A stretch of DNA of 7,242 nt from Candidatus Neomicrothrix sp. UBA2974. GTDB taxonomy: Bacteria > Actinomycetota > Acidimicrobiia > Acidimicrobiales > MedAcidi-G1. Location of the stretch: assembly GCA_002348705.1 (NCBI GenBank), contig DEAU01000016.1:1-7242 (forward strand), read 5' to 3'. The first letter of the stretch is position 1; each line of letters opens with the position of its first letter. Made by a program: the position numbers and the translations under genes. Positions 1 through 6,150 of this stretch are shown here, in pieces. Under the pieces are notes generated by a model. That model did not search any database. It was given only the letters and a program-made list of their open reading frames with translations, and had not been told where the DNA came from.

Positions 1-1353
1 ACTGAGGCTGTGGCGACGACGACTCAGGAAACCAACGTTTTTGCAAGTTCGAGTGGAGATCTTCGCTCTTGCTTTCTCCGGACACTCGGACCAGAGATTC
101 TTGAAGAGCTCGCGGACGGTCGTCAGCCAACTCCAGAAGAAGAAATGCGGCTTGGACCATGTATGAATGAGTCACAACCGGGCTCAGGCGACGAAGGGAT
201 TGCTGGAGGTGGAGAGGGTGAAATCGCTTCGCAGCCTCTCGGTCAGCCATCGAATTTGTTTGCTTCGGCTAGTCCCGAACTGCGGGAATGCATTATTCGA
301 GCTGTCGGTCAAGAAGTATTCGAGCGGCTGGCACGTGGTGCGCAGCCAACTCCGGAAGAGGGAGCGGAATTCGGACCATGCCTTGGGACCCAAATTCCAA
401 ATAGTGCTGGAGTTGGCCAAGAATCGTCGGATAGCAGCTCTTGTATTCCCGAAGATCCGACTGGGTACGGTCGGCCAAGTCGAGATTTCCTCCTCGGCAT
501 CAAGGCCTTTCAACTTCAGCCGGGCAACCAGTCAGTTTCAAACGCGGCTGATATCAAGGCCCTTGGAATGAACACTGTGAGCCTCTCATTTCAGATTCCA
601 TTCGATGAGGGCGGTTACGTCCGTTACCCATTCTCGAGTTTTGGAACCAGCCACCCGACGCTCCAATCCAGTCTTTGCCATATCGGCAACCTCGTGCACG
701 AACTCAAATCAGCCGGGCTGAGTATCTATTTATCCGGAGAGCCCATCTACTACGCCGTCAAACCCGGTGTAGTCCCTCCGGCTCTTGCCTCCTCGATTAT
801 TCCTACCTATGTCTCTGAACTTGGTGTAGTTATGGCGGGGCTGGCGGAAACAGCCGAGCGGTACCAAGTCGACTGGCTTGCCCCCATCAGTGAACCCGAC
901 AAGTACTTCGGTTCAAGCGCGGCGGATGAATTCATGCAAGACATCCGACCGACCTTCAATAATTTCAACGGAAAGCTCGTATGGCAGATCTATGGAAGTG
1001 ACCAGAGGCTCGACCTCCGCGGCTTCGACATTGCAGGCTTAGCGGTTCTTGGTTGTGACGTTGACGGAATCGGTGGGATGTTCGACACCTATATCTCGGA
1101 AGTGGTCGCCTGGGCAGAGGCGGATGGGGTATCCGAAGTTGCACACGTTGAGTTCGGTTGCGTGGGCTCGCCACAAGACATCTCGACCGCAAAAACAAAC
1201 TTTGACCGCTGGTACAAATCGACGTCGGCGTTCGCCACTGGATTGATTGTTCTCGACGAACCAGCGTCGGCTCCGAATGCTCAGCAGGTCGTGGGGACGT
1301 GGTTGGAGGAATGGGTAGTCGGTATTGCCGGCGAGCTTGGCCTTGATCAGTAG
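1..1353 (+). CDS. Repeat-containing glycoside hydrolase-like protein, 5' end probably cut by the window
   Basis: Residues are numbered from a GTG at 10, but the frame is open to base 1 and no ribosome binding site is visible, so the true start and any signal peptide probably lie upstream. Residues 9-52 and 82-125 are two ungapped 44-residue repeats, each with two Cys, joined by an acidic Gly/Ser linker. Residues about 157-447 look like a (beta/alpha)8 barrel of glycosidase clan A. Early strands carry DFLLGIKAFQL and ALGMNTVSLSFQ. APISEP (E295) sits where the strand-4 Asn-Glu acid/base motif is expected, with Ser replacing Asn. VAHVEFG (E381) fits the strand-7 nucleophile. The 86-residue spacing of the two Glu is reasonable for this clan. 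From the fold, the likely role is extracellular polysaccharide cleavage; the exact family and substrate cannot be named. It converges on the nucleoside hydrolase gene with 39 bp between stops. An inactive carbohydrate-binding barrel is the alternative. Confidence 0.7.
   Translation, partial: TEAVATTTQETNVFASSSGDLRSCFLRTLGPEILEELADGRQPTPEEEMRLGPCMNESQPGSGDEGIAGGGEGEIASQPLGQPSNLFASASPELRECIIRAVGQEVFERLARGAQPTPEEGAEFGPCLGTQIPNSAGVGQESSDSSSCIPEDPTGYGRPSRDFLLGIKAFQLQPGNQSVSNAADIKALGMNTVSLSFQIPFDEGGYVRYPFSSFGTSHPTLQSSLCHIGNLVHELKSAGLSIYLSGEPIYYAVKPGVVPPALASSIIPTYVSELGVVMAGLAETAERYQVDWLAPISEPDKYFGSSAADEFMQDIRPTFNNFNGKLVWQIYGSDQRLDLRGFDIAGLAVLGCDVDGIGGMFDTYISEVVAWAEADGVSEVAHVEFGCVGSPQDISTAKTNFDRWYKSTSAFATGLIVLDEPASAPNAQQVVGTWLEEWVVGIAGELGLDQ
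34..165 (+). repeat. Protein-coding repeat unit 1 (44 residues)
   Basis: Encodes residues 9-52 of the glycosidase-like protein. It aligns without gaps to the unit at 253-384, with 24 of 44 residues identical by hand count. The pattern is N-x-F-A-S, L-R-x-C, an amphipathic stretch G-x-E-x-x-E-x-L-A-x-G, then QPTPEE and a closing GPC. Each unit has two Cys 30 residues apart (C21 and C51), which could pair in an exported protein. More copies may lie upstream of the window. Confidence 0.85.
253..384 (+). repeat. Protein-coding repeat unit 2 (44 residues)
   Basis: Encodes residues 82-125, the second copy of the Cys-containing module, with C94 and C124 at the same 30-residue spacing as in unit 1. 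The units are separated by a 29-residue low-complexity linker rich in Gly, Glu and Ser. The predicted helix followed by QPTPEE suggests a small folded module; its ligand is unknown. Confidence 0.85.
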
Positions 1354-1392
1354 GGGAGTTTGTTCGGTCGACCGTTTGCGTCTAACTGTTCT

Positions 1393-2328
1393 CTAGGAGA
1401 CCCGGATCCGACAAGCGTCGTAGAGACGGTTTTTGAAAGCTGCTTCGTCGATGGCCCAGACAACCCGGATATTTGGCCTTGCGGCGTCGAGTCGTCGGTC
1501 GGGAAGCACCGCTCCCCTAGTCGGTTCGTCCAATCCCACGACCAAACGCTCGTCGGTCGACGAGGTGACGATCGACTCGTCTAGGGCGACTGCCATAGCC
1601 ACCGGATCCGGCAGGTCCATACCGGCCAGCCCATTGTCGCGGCAGTAACGGTCGACGTCAGCGTTGATTTCGACGGCAAAACGTCCGATTGGACCACATC
1701 CCCGCAGGAGATCGGTTTCCTCGGGGGCCATAACGGCGTAGGTGCGGCTGATATTCCAACCGATCATGGTCTTGTCGCCGTCAGCGGCGAACACGTTTGT
1801 AGCGGCCTCAGGATCAGCCCAGACGTTGTATTCGCCAAGGGCATTTACGTTGCCTACACCGTCAGGTGAACCGGCCATAAGAAATGTGTGGACGAATCGA
1901 CTGAGGAAGCGGGGTTCCTCGCGAAGTGCGAGAGCGATGTTGGTGAGTGGTCCGAGGGTGACCAGAGTGTGGCGTCCTGGTTCATCGGTGGAAACCCGAA
2001 GTAGGGCCTCGACAGCGTCTTCAGAGTCAGGTCCGCGGGTGGGAAGAGGTAGGTCGGCGGAACCCATTCCGTCTTCGCCGTGCACGAATTGAGCAGTTTC
2101 GAGAGGTCGTTTCAGTGGCCGTTTTGCGCCAGCGTGGACCGGTACCGAACCTTTGTCGACCACATCGAGGGTTGTGATGGCGTTTCGGACCGCCAGTTCC
2201 AGCGGCACGTTCCCGGCGACGACGGTGACCATTCGGATTTCGACGGTCGGATCCAGCGCGGCAAGTACCAGAGCGACGGCGTCATCGGACGCGGTGTCGG
2301 TGTCGACAACAAGACTTCGAATCGTCAT
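1393..2328 (-). CDS. Inosine/uridine-preferring nucleoside hydrolase family protein
   Basis: This 311-residue protein has the full-length size and motif order of the IUNH family, which hydrolyses the N-glycosidic bond of ribonucleosides to give ribose and free base, usually in the cytoplasm for salvage or catabolism. The N-terminal Ca2+ site reads DTDTASDD (D9, D11, D15, D16). It is followed by VAGNVPLELAVRNA (39-50), HGEDGMG (83-89), LGPLTN (125-130), and GNVNALGEYNVWADPEA (159-175) with N160, E166 and N168. The C-terminal metal ligand is D241 in LPDPVA. That motif is normally HDP; here Pro replaces the His that helps leaving-group protonation in the Crithidia-type enzyme, so base preference may differ. 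The ATG at 2328 has GGGAG eight bases upstream and overlaps the stop of the cupin gene (ATGA), so the two are probably co-transcribed and translationally coupled. Substrate specificity cannot be read from the sequence. Confidence 0.92.
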   Translation of the reverse strand: MTIRSLVVDTDTASDDAVALVLAALDPTVEIRMVTVVAGNVPLELAVRNAITTLDVVDKGSVPVHAGAKRPLKRPLETAQFVHGEDGMGSADLPLPTRGPDSEDAVEALLRVSTDEPGRHTLVTLGPLTNIALALREEPRFLSRFVHTFLMAGSPDGVGNVNALGEYNVWADPEAATNVFAADGDKTMIGWNISRTYAVMAPEETDLLRGCGPIGRFAVEINADVDRYCRDNGLAGMDLPDPVAMAVALDESIVTSSTDERLVVGLDEPTRGAVLPDRRLDAARPNIRVVWAIDEAAFKNRLYDACRIRVS

Positions 2329-2888
2329 GCTGTTCGCTCCCGAGTATCGGAATCCTGTGATTGTTCTGCGTTTCGGGTGTCCTCCGCTCGCCTAGCCAGG
2401 TATGCCTTGTGGTCTTGGTATTGGCCGTCCACCAAGAACCCCCAGCCATGGCCGTGCGGAGGCCCTGCCACGAACAGTGTCCACACCGTTTGGTCTCGGT
2501 GTGTTCGCACGATGCGATGAACGGTGTCAGCGTCAAGGCGGTTCACCTGTCCAACTCGGTAAGTCCGGACCTTCTCAGCGAACGGACCTCGTTCCTCGGT
2601 GTAGGCACCGCGCAAGATCAGGCTCCATGACCATGAGAACGGATGTGTGTGTGGGTGGAGGTCTCGGTCGGGCAGCCGAATGGCGTGAAGGAAGACCGAT
2701 CCAGCGGGGGTGTCCCATCGCCACCGGTCTAGGTAAACACGATGAGGTTCGATGGCATCTTTGATGGGCTGGTGGCGGCCGAAAGACCATCGCCATTCGC
2801 CATCAACGAGGTTCCTCCGGTGTCGTCTCCAACGCACCATGATCAGGGTAGTCGGCAGCCCCTCGGCGGGTTTGTGGAAAGTCGCCAC
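2325..2888 (-). CDS. Cupin-fold protein of unknown function
   Basis: This 187-residue protein resembles small single-domain cupins seen in phages and environmental bacteria, with the pattern H-x-H-P-F-x-W...LRGxYxEE...R...H...TL...GPxxxxWGF. H78, H80 and H82, followed by E98/E99, fit cupin motif 1. G113 through H124 fits motif 2, so a mononuclear metal site is likely. The FVAGPPHGHGWGF segment (139-151) is typical of the family's last strands. The tail from about 165 is charged and probably disordered. The start is uncertain: the GTG at 2888 is the upstream limit (an in-frame stop follows), and an ATG at 2840 would give 171 residues; neither has a clear ribosome binding site. It is the first gene of the operon, and its stop overlaps the start of the nucleoside hydrolase gene. 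A role in sugar or nucleoside metabolism is inferred from context only. Confidence 0.8.
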   Translation of the reverse strand: MATFHKPAEGLPTTLIMVRWRRHRRNLVDGEWRWSFGRHQPIKDAIEPHRVYLDRWRWDTPAGSVFLHAIRLPDRDLHPHTHPFSWSWSLILRGAYTEERGPFAEKVRTYRVGQVNRLDADTVHRIVRTHRDQTVWTLFVAGPPHGHGWGFLVDGQYQDHKAYLARRAEDTRNAEQSQDSDTRERTA

Positions 2889-3059
2889 CAGTGCCGAACG
2901 ATTTGGTCAGCGCGATCACTGTTGACCTCTTGGTAGGTTCCGGCGCTGGTCGATTTGGATAGCTGTCTCGCAAGGATCGCCGAAGCAGCCGTAAGAGATA
3001 GACACGGCCGTTCGACTGCTTTGTAATGGGACCGACCCATCGAGCCATTGAACATCTAT

Positions 3060-3065
3060 AGGAGG
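3060..3065 (+). promoter_or_regulatory. Strong Shine-Dalgarno of the F420-dependent oxidoreductase gene
   Basis: AGGAGG sits eight bases before the ATG at 3074. It is the best ribosome binding site in the window and fixes the start of that gene. The 185-bp divergent region upstream (2889-3073) must hold promoters for both strands, but I found no convincing -35/-10 pair: TTGACC at 2922-2927 lacks a partner at proper spacing. Confidence 0.85.
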
Positions 3066-3073
3066 ACCTTCAG

Positions 3074-4042
3074 ATGACTCGAGTCGGATATCAGATTCCG
3101 AACTTCACCTACCCCGAGGCTGCAGGGGTAACGATTTTCGATTCTGTTATCGCTCAAGCCAGAGCAGCGGAAGCTGCAGGCTTTGACAGGGTTTTCGTAA
3201 TGGACCACTTCTATCAACTCCCGGGAATCGGAGCTCCAGAAGAGCCAATGTTCGAGTGTTACTCAGTCCTCTCGGCCTTGGCCCAGCACACCGAGAAAGT
3301 CCGCCTCGCCGCGCTGGTGACTGGTAATACCTACCGTCATCCCACACTTTTGGCTAAGGCAGTCACTGCTCTTGACCACGTCTCGTCAGGTAGGGCGACT
3401 CTCGGTATCGGGGCTGGCTGGTTCCAACTTGAACACGAATCTCTCGGATACGAATTTGGGACATTTACCGATCGATTCGAGAAACTTGAAGAGTCGTTGA
3501 AGATCGTCATTCCGATGCTTCGCGGAGAAAGAGTGAGTTTCGTCGGTAAGCACTATCAGGTCGTAGACGCGATCAACTCGCCTCAACCAGTGTCAAATAT
3601 TCCCATCATGATTGGAGGAAGTGGTGAGAAGAAAACCCTGAGAATGGTTGCTCAGTATGCAGACGAGTCCAACTTGTCCGGTGGTCCGATAACTGAAATT
3701 CCACGCAAATTGGAGGCTCTCGAAGAGCATTGTGAACGTCTAGGGCGCGACCGGTCAGAGATCATGGTGACGAAGCTGCAGATGGTTTGCGTGGCTCCGA
3801 CTATGGAGGAAGCTGAGTCGGACCTGCGCGAGATGGCTGCAGTAAAGGGATGGTCTGAGGAGGTCATCGAGATGGCCAAGATGGTTCTGGTCTTTGGAGA
3901 CCCAGACACGGTGGGTGAGAAGCTACAGGCATGTATGGACACTGGTATCGACGGGATGACGATCAACCTGGCCGCCAACGGCTACAAACTTGAGCGGATT
4001 GGTCTCCTCGGCGAGATCGCATTGGAGGCGACTGCGATTTGA
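3074..4042 (+). CDS. F420-dependent LLM-class oxidoreductase (Rv1855c-like)
   Basis: This 322-residue protein is a full-length luciferase-like (beta/alpha)8 barrel. It starts with VGYQIPNF, followed by AAEAAGFDRVFVMDHF (31-46). The family blocks GNTYRHP (84-90), LDHVSSGRATLGIGAGW (100-116) and ELEHE-like QLEHESLGYEF (118-128) follow. IPIMIGGSGEKKTLRMVAQYAD (from 177) forms the phosphate-binding region of the cofactor site. The overall signature is that of the actinobacterial Rv1855c-type F420 family rather than bacterial luciferase or alkanesulfonate monooxygenase. Such enzymes use reduced or oxidised F420 (some use FMN) for hydride transfer; the substrate cannot be predicted. The ATG is supported by an AGGAGG eight bases upstream. 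An EamA transporter gene follows after 108 bp on the same strand, possibly co-transcribed. The protein is probably cytoplasmic, with no signal peptide or membrane segment. Confidence 0.9.
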   Translation: MTRVGYQIPNFTYPEAAGVTIFDSVIAQARAAEAAGFDRVFVMDHFYQLPGIGAPEEPMFECYSVLSALAQHTEKVRLAALVTGNTYRHPTLLAKAVTALDHVSSGRATLGIGAGWFQLEHESLGYEFGTFTDRFEKLEESLKIVIPMLRGERVSFVGKHYQVVDAINSPQPVSNIPIMIGGSGEKKTLRMVAQYADESNLSGGPITEIPRKLEALEEHCERLGRDRSEIMVTKLQMVCVAPTMEEAESDLREMAAVKGWSEEVIEMAKMVLVFGDPDTVGEKLQACMDTGIDGMTINLAANGYKLERIGLLGEIALEATAI

Positions 4043-4150
4043 GAATGGTGTGAACCTCGCAGAACGAATCCGTGGACTGCACTGTGAGCCATCTGCGGAC
4101 TCTGGCGTCCCTCATCGCCGCTCGAAACGTGGCTCGTTGGCAGGGTTTCA

Positions 4151-5026
4151 ATGAGCATTGCCCTCACCTGTCTGGCTGGGACACTATTTGCGGTTAACGC
4201 CACTTTCACACGGTTAGCTCTTGACCGCACGGGGATCCGAACCGATGTAGCTGCATTTGCCACAGTGATTACAGCAGCGATTGTGGCCTCAACCATTGCC
4301 ATCATCGGTGGCGTCCGGATCAGCGATTTGGGATGGACAGACTCCAAGGGGTTCGTCGTTATCGGGGCGATCGTTCCCGGTGTTGCCCAATTGACCTTTT
4401 ATGCCGCAATCCAAAGGGCTGGACCATCTCGTTCCGCCATCATGCTGGGCACAGTCCCAGCTTGGTCAGTTGTTCTGGCCACCATCTTCCTTAATGAGGA
4501 CTGGTCGGTTTCAGTAGTGATCGGGACCCTTCTAGCAGTTCTGGGCAGCGTACTTTTGGCGACGGAGGGAGTCACGAGGCCGACTGTTTCCCGTTTGGGC
4601 TTGGCCCTTGCTGCTATAACCGCGCTTCAGTTTGCCATTCGGGATGTTCTGACACGGTCAGTGACCCAAGGAAGCAATCTGGGTATCTCCGCGGCATCCG
4701 CTGTAGTTCTTGGTGTTGCTGCTCTTGTATTGGTTGGAGTAGCGGTTGGGTCTGCCAAGCCGCGGGAATTTGGCGCGCAGTTCCGTCGCAGTATGCCGGC
4801 GATGCTGATTCCAGGTATTGCTGTCGGCCTCGCTATGCCGTCCCTTTTGGCCGCTTTTGAGCGGAGCCGCGTTGGAATCGTTTCTCCACTTCTAGGGGCT
4901 ACCCAAACAATTGGCGCGGTTCTACTTTCTGGCCTCTTGATTGGAGGCACTGAAATTGGTCAGCGAGTTGTCGTTGCAGTCATTGTGACGTTGGCTGGAG
5001 GTACTTTGATCGGCGTTACCCGCTGA
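4151..5026 (+). CDS. EamA-family (DMT superfamily) transporter
   Basis: This 291-residue, very hydrophobic protein has about ten membrane helices, at roughly 1-19, 33-54, 67-85, 96-114, 119-138, 148-165, 176-199, 216-235, 241-264 and 270-290. They form two EamA halves of five helices each, the standard layout of the family. Helix 4 with MLGTVPAWSVVLATIFLNE (98-116) and the matching VSPLLGATQTIGAVLLSGLL (244-263) show the internal duplication. Members export metabolites, amino acids or drugs across the inner membrane; the substrate is unknown. The ATG at 4151 is the only plausible start, since the frame upstream runs to a stop without another usual start codon. Its ribosome binding site is weak (AGGG about six bases before). 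It lies 108 bp after the F420-dependent enzyme gene and converges on the SnoaL-like gene with 51 bp between stops. Confidence 0.9.
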   Translation: MSIALTCLAGTLFAVNATFTRLALDRTGIRTDVAAFATVITAAIVASTIAIIGGVRISDLGWTDSKGFVVIGAIVPGVAQLTFYAAIQRAGPSRSAIMLGTVPAWSVVLATIFLNEDWSVSVVIGTLLAVLGSVLLATEGVTRPTVSRLGLALAAITALQFAIRDVLTRSVTQGSNLGISAASAVVLGVAALVLVGVAVGSAKPREFGAQFRRSMPAMLIPGIAVGLAMPSLLAAFERSRVGIVSPLLGATQTIGAVLLSGLLIGGTEIGQRVVVAVIVTLAGGTLIGVTR

Positions 5027-5077
5027 CCTTGAAACCGTTATTTGGGATAGGATACGCCGGCTAAGAGGCCACCTCGA

Positions 5078-5617
5078 TTAGAAATAGAAGTCGGCTGGAA
5101 GAGGAACCTCGCCGCCTCTCACCGGGGTCTCAGACATGATGTCCTGTGCGTAGGTTTTGGCATCTACGCGGTAAAAGAACGAAAGCAAGCGTTCTGAGAA
5201 GCGCCAAACACCATCGACACGGCGGTATTTATCGTCATAGTGGAGAGCTGCCAGTTTCGGACTTTGTGTCGGATCGCCTGGGATTAGTTCGGCGTGGCCG
5301 AAAAGCACCCCGGAGGCCCGATCTGGATTAGCCGGGTCCAAGTCAATGATGTGTCCATGGGTGACATGTAGCGAGTTCCTGTCCGCCGCCGCAACTGCGG
5401 TCAGGAAAAACTCGATTAGAACGGCGCTTCCCTCAAACGAGAATTCTCTATTTGCTGCGTGAAACTTGACGTCGTCGGTGAAGATTGACTCGAGTATTTC
5501 AGAGTCTTTGCCATCAACAGCCAGGCCATAGCGGACAACGAGCTCTCTGATCTCCTCCTTTGCCTTTAGGCCTTGGAGAAGTAGTCCAATGTCATCGCTC
5601 GCCTCTTCTACGCTCAT
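5078..5617 (-). CDS. SnoaL-like / NTF2-fold protein
   Basis: This 179-residue protein resembles the SnoaL_4-type domain. It opens with a helix KEEIRELVVRYGLAVDGKD (20-38), then LESIFTDDVKFH (42-53), the typical helix-then-acidic-strand start of this fold. H84 in SLHVTHGHIIDLD fits the conserved His before the central strands, and Y30, D35 and H84 could line the pocket as in scytalone dehydratase-like enzymes. YRRVDGVWRFSERLL (131-145) is the usual final sheet segment. Relatives act as dehydratases, isomerases or ring-hydroxylating dioxygenase partners, so the reaction cannot be named. A TTG at 5632 would add five residues, but the ATG at 5617 has GGAG nine bases upstream, while the TTG has its AGGAG only three bases away; the ATG is preferred. 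The gene stands alone on this strand with no sign of an operon. Confidence 0.85.
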   Translation of the reverse strand: MSVEEASDDIGLLLQGLKAKEEIRELVVRYGLAVDGKDSEILESIFTDDVKFHAANREFSFEGSAVLIEFFLTAVAAADRNSLHVTHGHIIDLDPANPDRASGVLFGHAELIPGDPTQSPKLAALHYDDKYRRVDGVWRFSERLLSFFYRVDAKTYAQDIMSETPVRGGEVPLPADFYF

Positions 5618-5824
5618 AAGGGCTTGCTCCAATTGCTCCTAATAGAACTTCAAGAGGTGAGCGTATGCCGGGTGCATCAGGTGCTGGGAAGCGATACGAA
5701 ACTACCCATCTTCGTTGTGTGCATTGAGCAAGATGACACGGACGATCAGGCGTATGACAGGAAGTCTTAGTGAGCTGTTAGGTCAGCACCCTTTTCGGTT
5801 CGGGTTGGTCACCCTGTGTGGTCG

Positions 5825-5836
5825 AAACCTGCCGAG
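5825..5836 (+). repeat. Extra copy of the hairpin left arm (AAACCTGCCGAG)
   Basis: These 12 bases repeat the start of the downstream hairpin's left arm and are perfectly complementary to CTCGGCAGGTTT at 5874-5885. In RNA this copy could compete with the adjacent arm for the same partner, giving two exclusive structures. Whether that is used is unknown. Confidence 0.8.
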
Positions 5837-5847
5837 CCGTTTTCAAT

Positions 5848-5884
5848 AACCTGCCGAGACCCCATGGTGGGGTCTCGGCAGGTT
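5848..5884 (+). terminator. Perfect 17-bp hairpin, terminator-like on the + strand
   Basis: AACCTGCCGAGACCCCA (5848-5864) and its exact reverse complement (5868-5884) flank a TGG loop. The GC-rich stem is followed by TGTGTTT on the + strand, a modest U-tract, while the minus-strand side is less T-rich. This resembles an intrinsic terminator, but no + gene is seen directly upstream, because both neighbours point away from it. It could instead end read-through antisense to the SnoaL-like gene, end a small RNA, or be a repeat-element palindrome. Confidence 0.55.
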
Positions 5885-6008
5885 TGTGTTTGCCCAGTAT
5901 GTGAAGGGTTTCTGGGCCACGGGGCCGGTGTTTATCCCAGCAAGATGCTGTTTCTATCCCAGCTGGCCTGACCGCTCGGAGTGATCGAGAAGAGCGATGT
6001 TTGGTGGT

Positions 6009-6022
6009 ACGCCCCCTAGGGC
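6009..6022 (+). repeat. Outer direct repeat, left copy (ACGCCCCCTAGGGC)
   Basis: Matches 7193-7206 (ACGCCCCCTAGAGC) in the same orientation at 13 of 14 positions. The box is also nearly palindromic around CTAG. It lies just outside the left inverted repeat, where a target-site duplication or recombination site would be expected in a mobile unit. Confidence 0.75.
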
Positions 6023-6026
6023 AAGT

Positions 6027-6062
6027 CACAGTTTTTCAAAAATCCTTTCAGTGAGGTCCGTG
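6027..6062 (+). repeat. Left two-block inverted repeat flanking the HA gene
   Basis: CACAGTTTTTCAAAA (6027-6041) and GTGAGGTCCGTG (6051-6062), nine bases apart, are both found as exact reverse complements on the far side of the HA gene (7176-7190 and 7160-7171), in mirror order. 27 matched bases in the same mirrored order are very unlikely by chance. Possible roles are transposon-like ends, recombinase sites or paired regulator sites. Confidence 0.85.
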
Positions 6063-6096
6063 GAACGAATCCACAACCAGCACCTAGAGACATCTG

Positions 6097-6123
6097 AGGG
6101 ATTGGGGCTCACCCGCAGTCCCT
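6097..6123 (+). other. Small hairpin in the leader of the HA gene
   Basis: AGGGA (6097-6101) pairs with TCCCT (6119-6123), and an inner GGG within 6104-6107 can pair with CCC (6112-6114). It ends 27 bases before the GTG start. It may affect translation or be incidental. Confidence 0.3.
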
Positions 6124-6150
6124 TGGCGGGATAAGTGGAAGACTCGAACT

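Larger units (their letters stand above)
5618..6150. other. 533-bp intergenic region rich in repeats
   Basis: This region separates the divergent SnoaL-like and HA-domain genes. I see no convincing gene in it. It holds a perfect 17-bp hairpin (5848-5884), an upstream copy of the hairpin's left arm (5825-5836), three spaced TGTTT-n-CCCAG motifs (5887-5897, 5929-5940, 5949-5962), a 14-bp box shared with the far side of the HA gene (6009-6022), the left inverted repeat (6027-6062) and a small leader hairpin (6097-6123). The promoters for both flanking genes must also lie here, but I could not place them. Confidence 0.75.

Noticed and set aside
167..571. 134-codon + ORF inside the glycosidase-like gene
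   Set aside because: It is a shadow in another frame of a gene whose own frame carries internal protein repeats and recognisable domain motifs.
1365..1374. CGGTCGACCG palindrome between the convergent genes as a terminator
   Set aside because: The stem would be only three to four pairs with too small a loop; there is no sufficient T-run for either strand.
2922..2927. TTGACC as a -35 box for the F420-dependent oxidoreductase gene
   Set aside because: No acceptable -10 element lies 16-18 bases downstream.
4043..4150. Small gene or terminator between the oxidoreductase and the transporter
   Set aside because: No stable hairpin with T-run and no ORF with a ribosome binding site was found in these 108 bases.
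5027..5077. Bidirectional terminator between the convergent transporter and SnoaL-like genes
   Set aside because: Only short imperfect inverted segments are present, with no clear stem and T-run.
5665..5727. Twenty-codon + ORF with a good GAGGTGA ribosome binding site and a P-loop-like start (GASGAGK)
   Set aside because: Too short to judge. The Lys is followed by Arg rather than Ser/Thr, and nothing downstream in any frame continues an ATPase. It could be a leader peptide but this cannot be supported.
5778..6029. 83-codon minus-strand ORF across the intergenic hairpin region
   Set aside because: It runs through the perfect hairpin and one of the flanking repeats, its composition is Arg/Pro/Thr-rich and unlike a folded protein, and no family is recognised.
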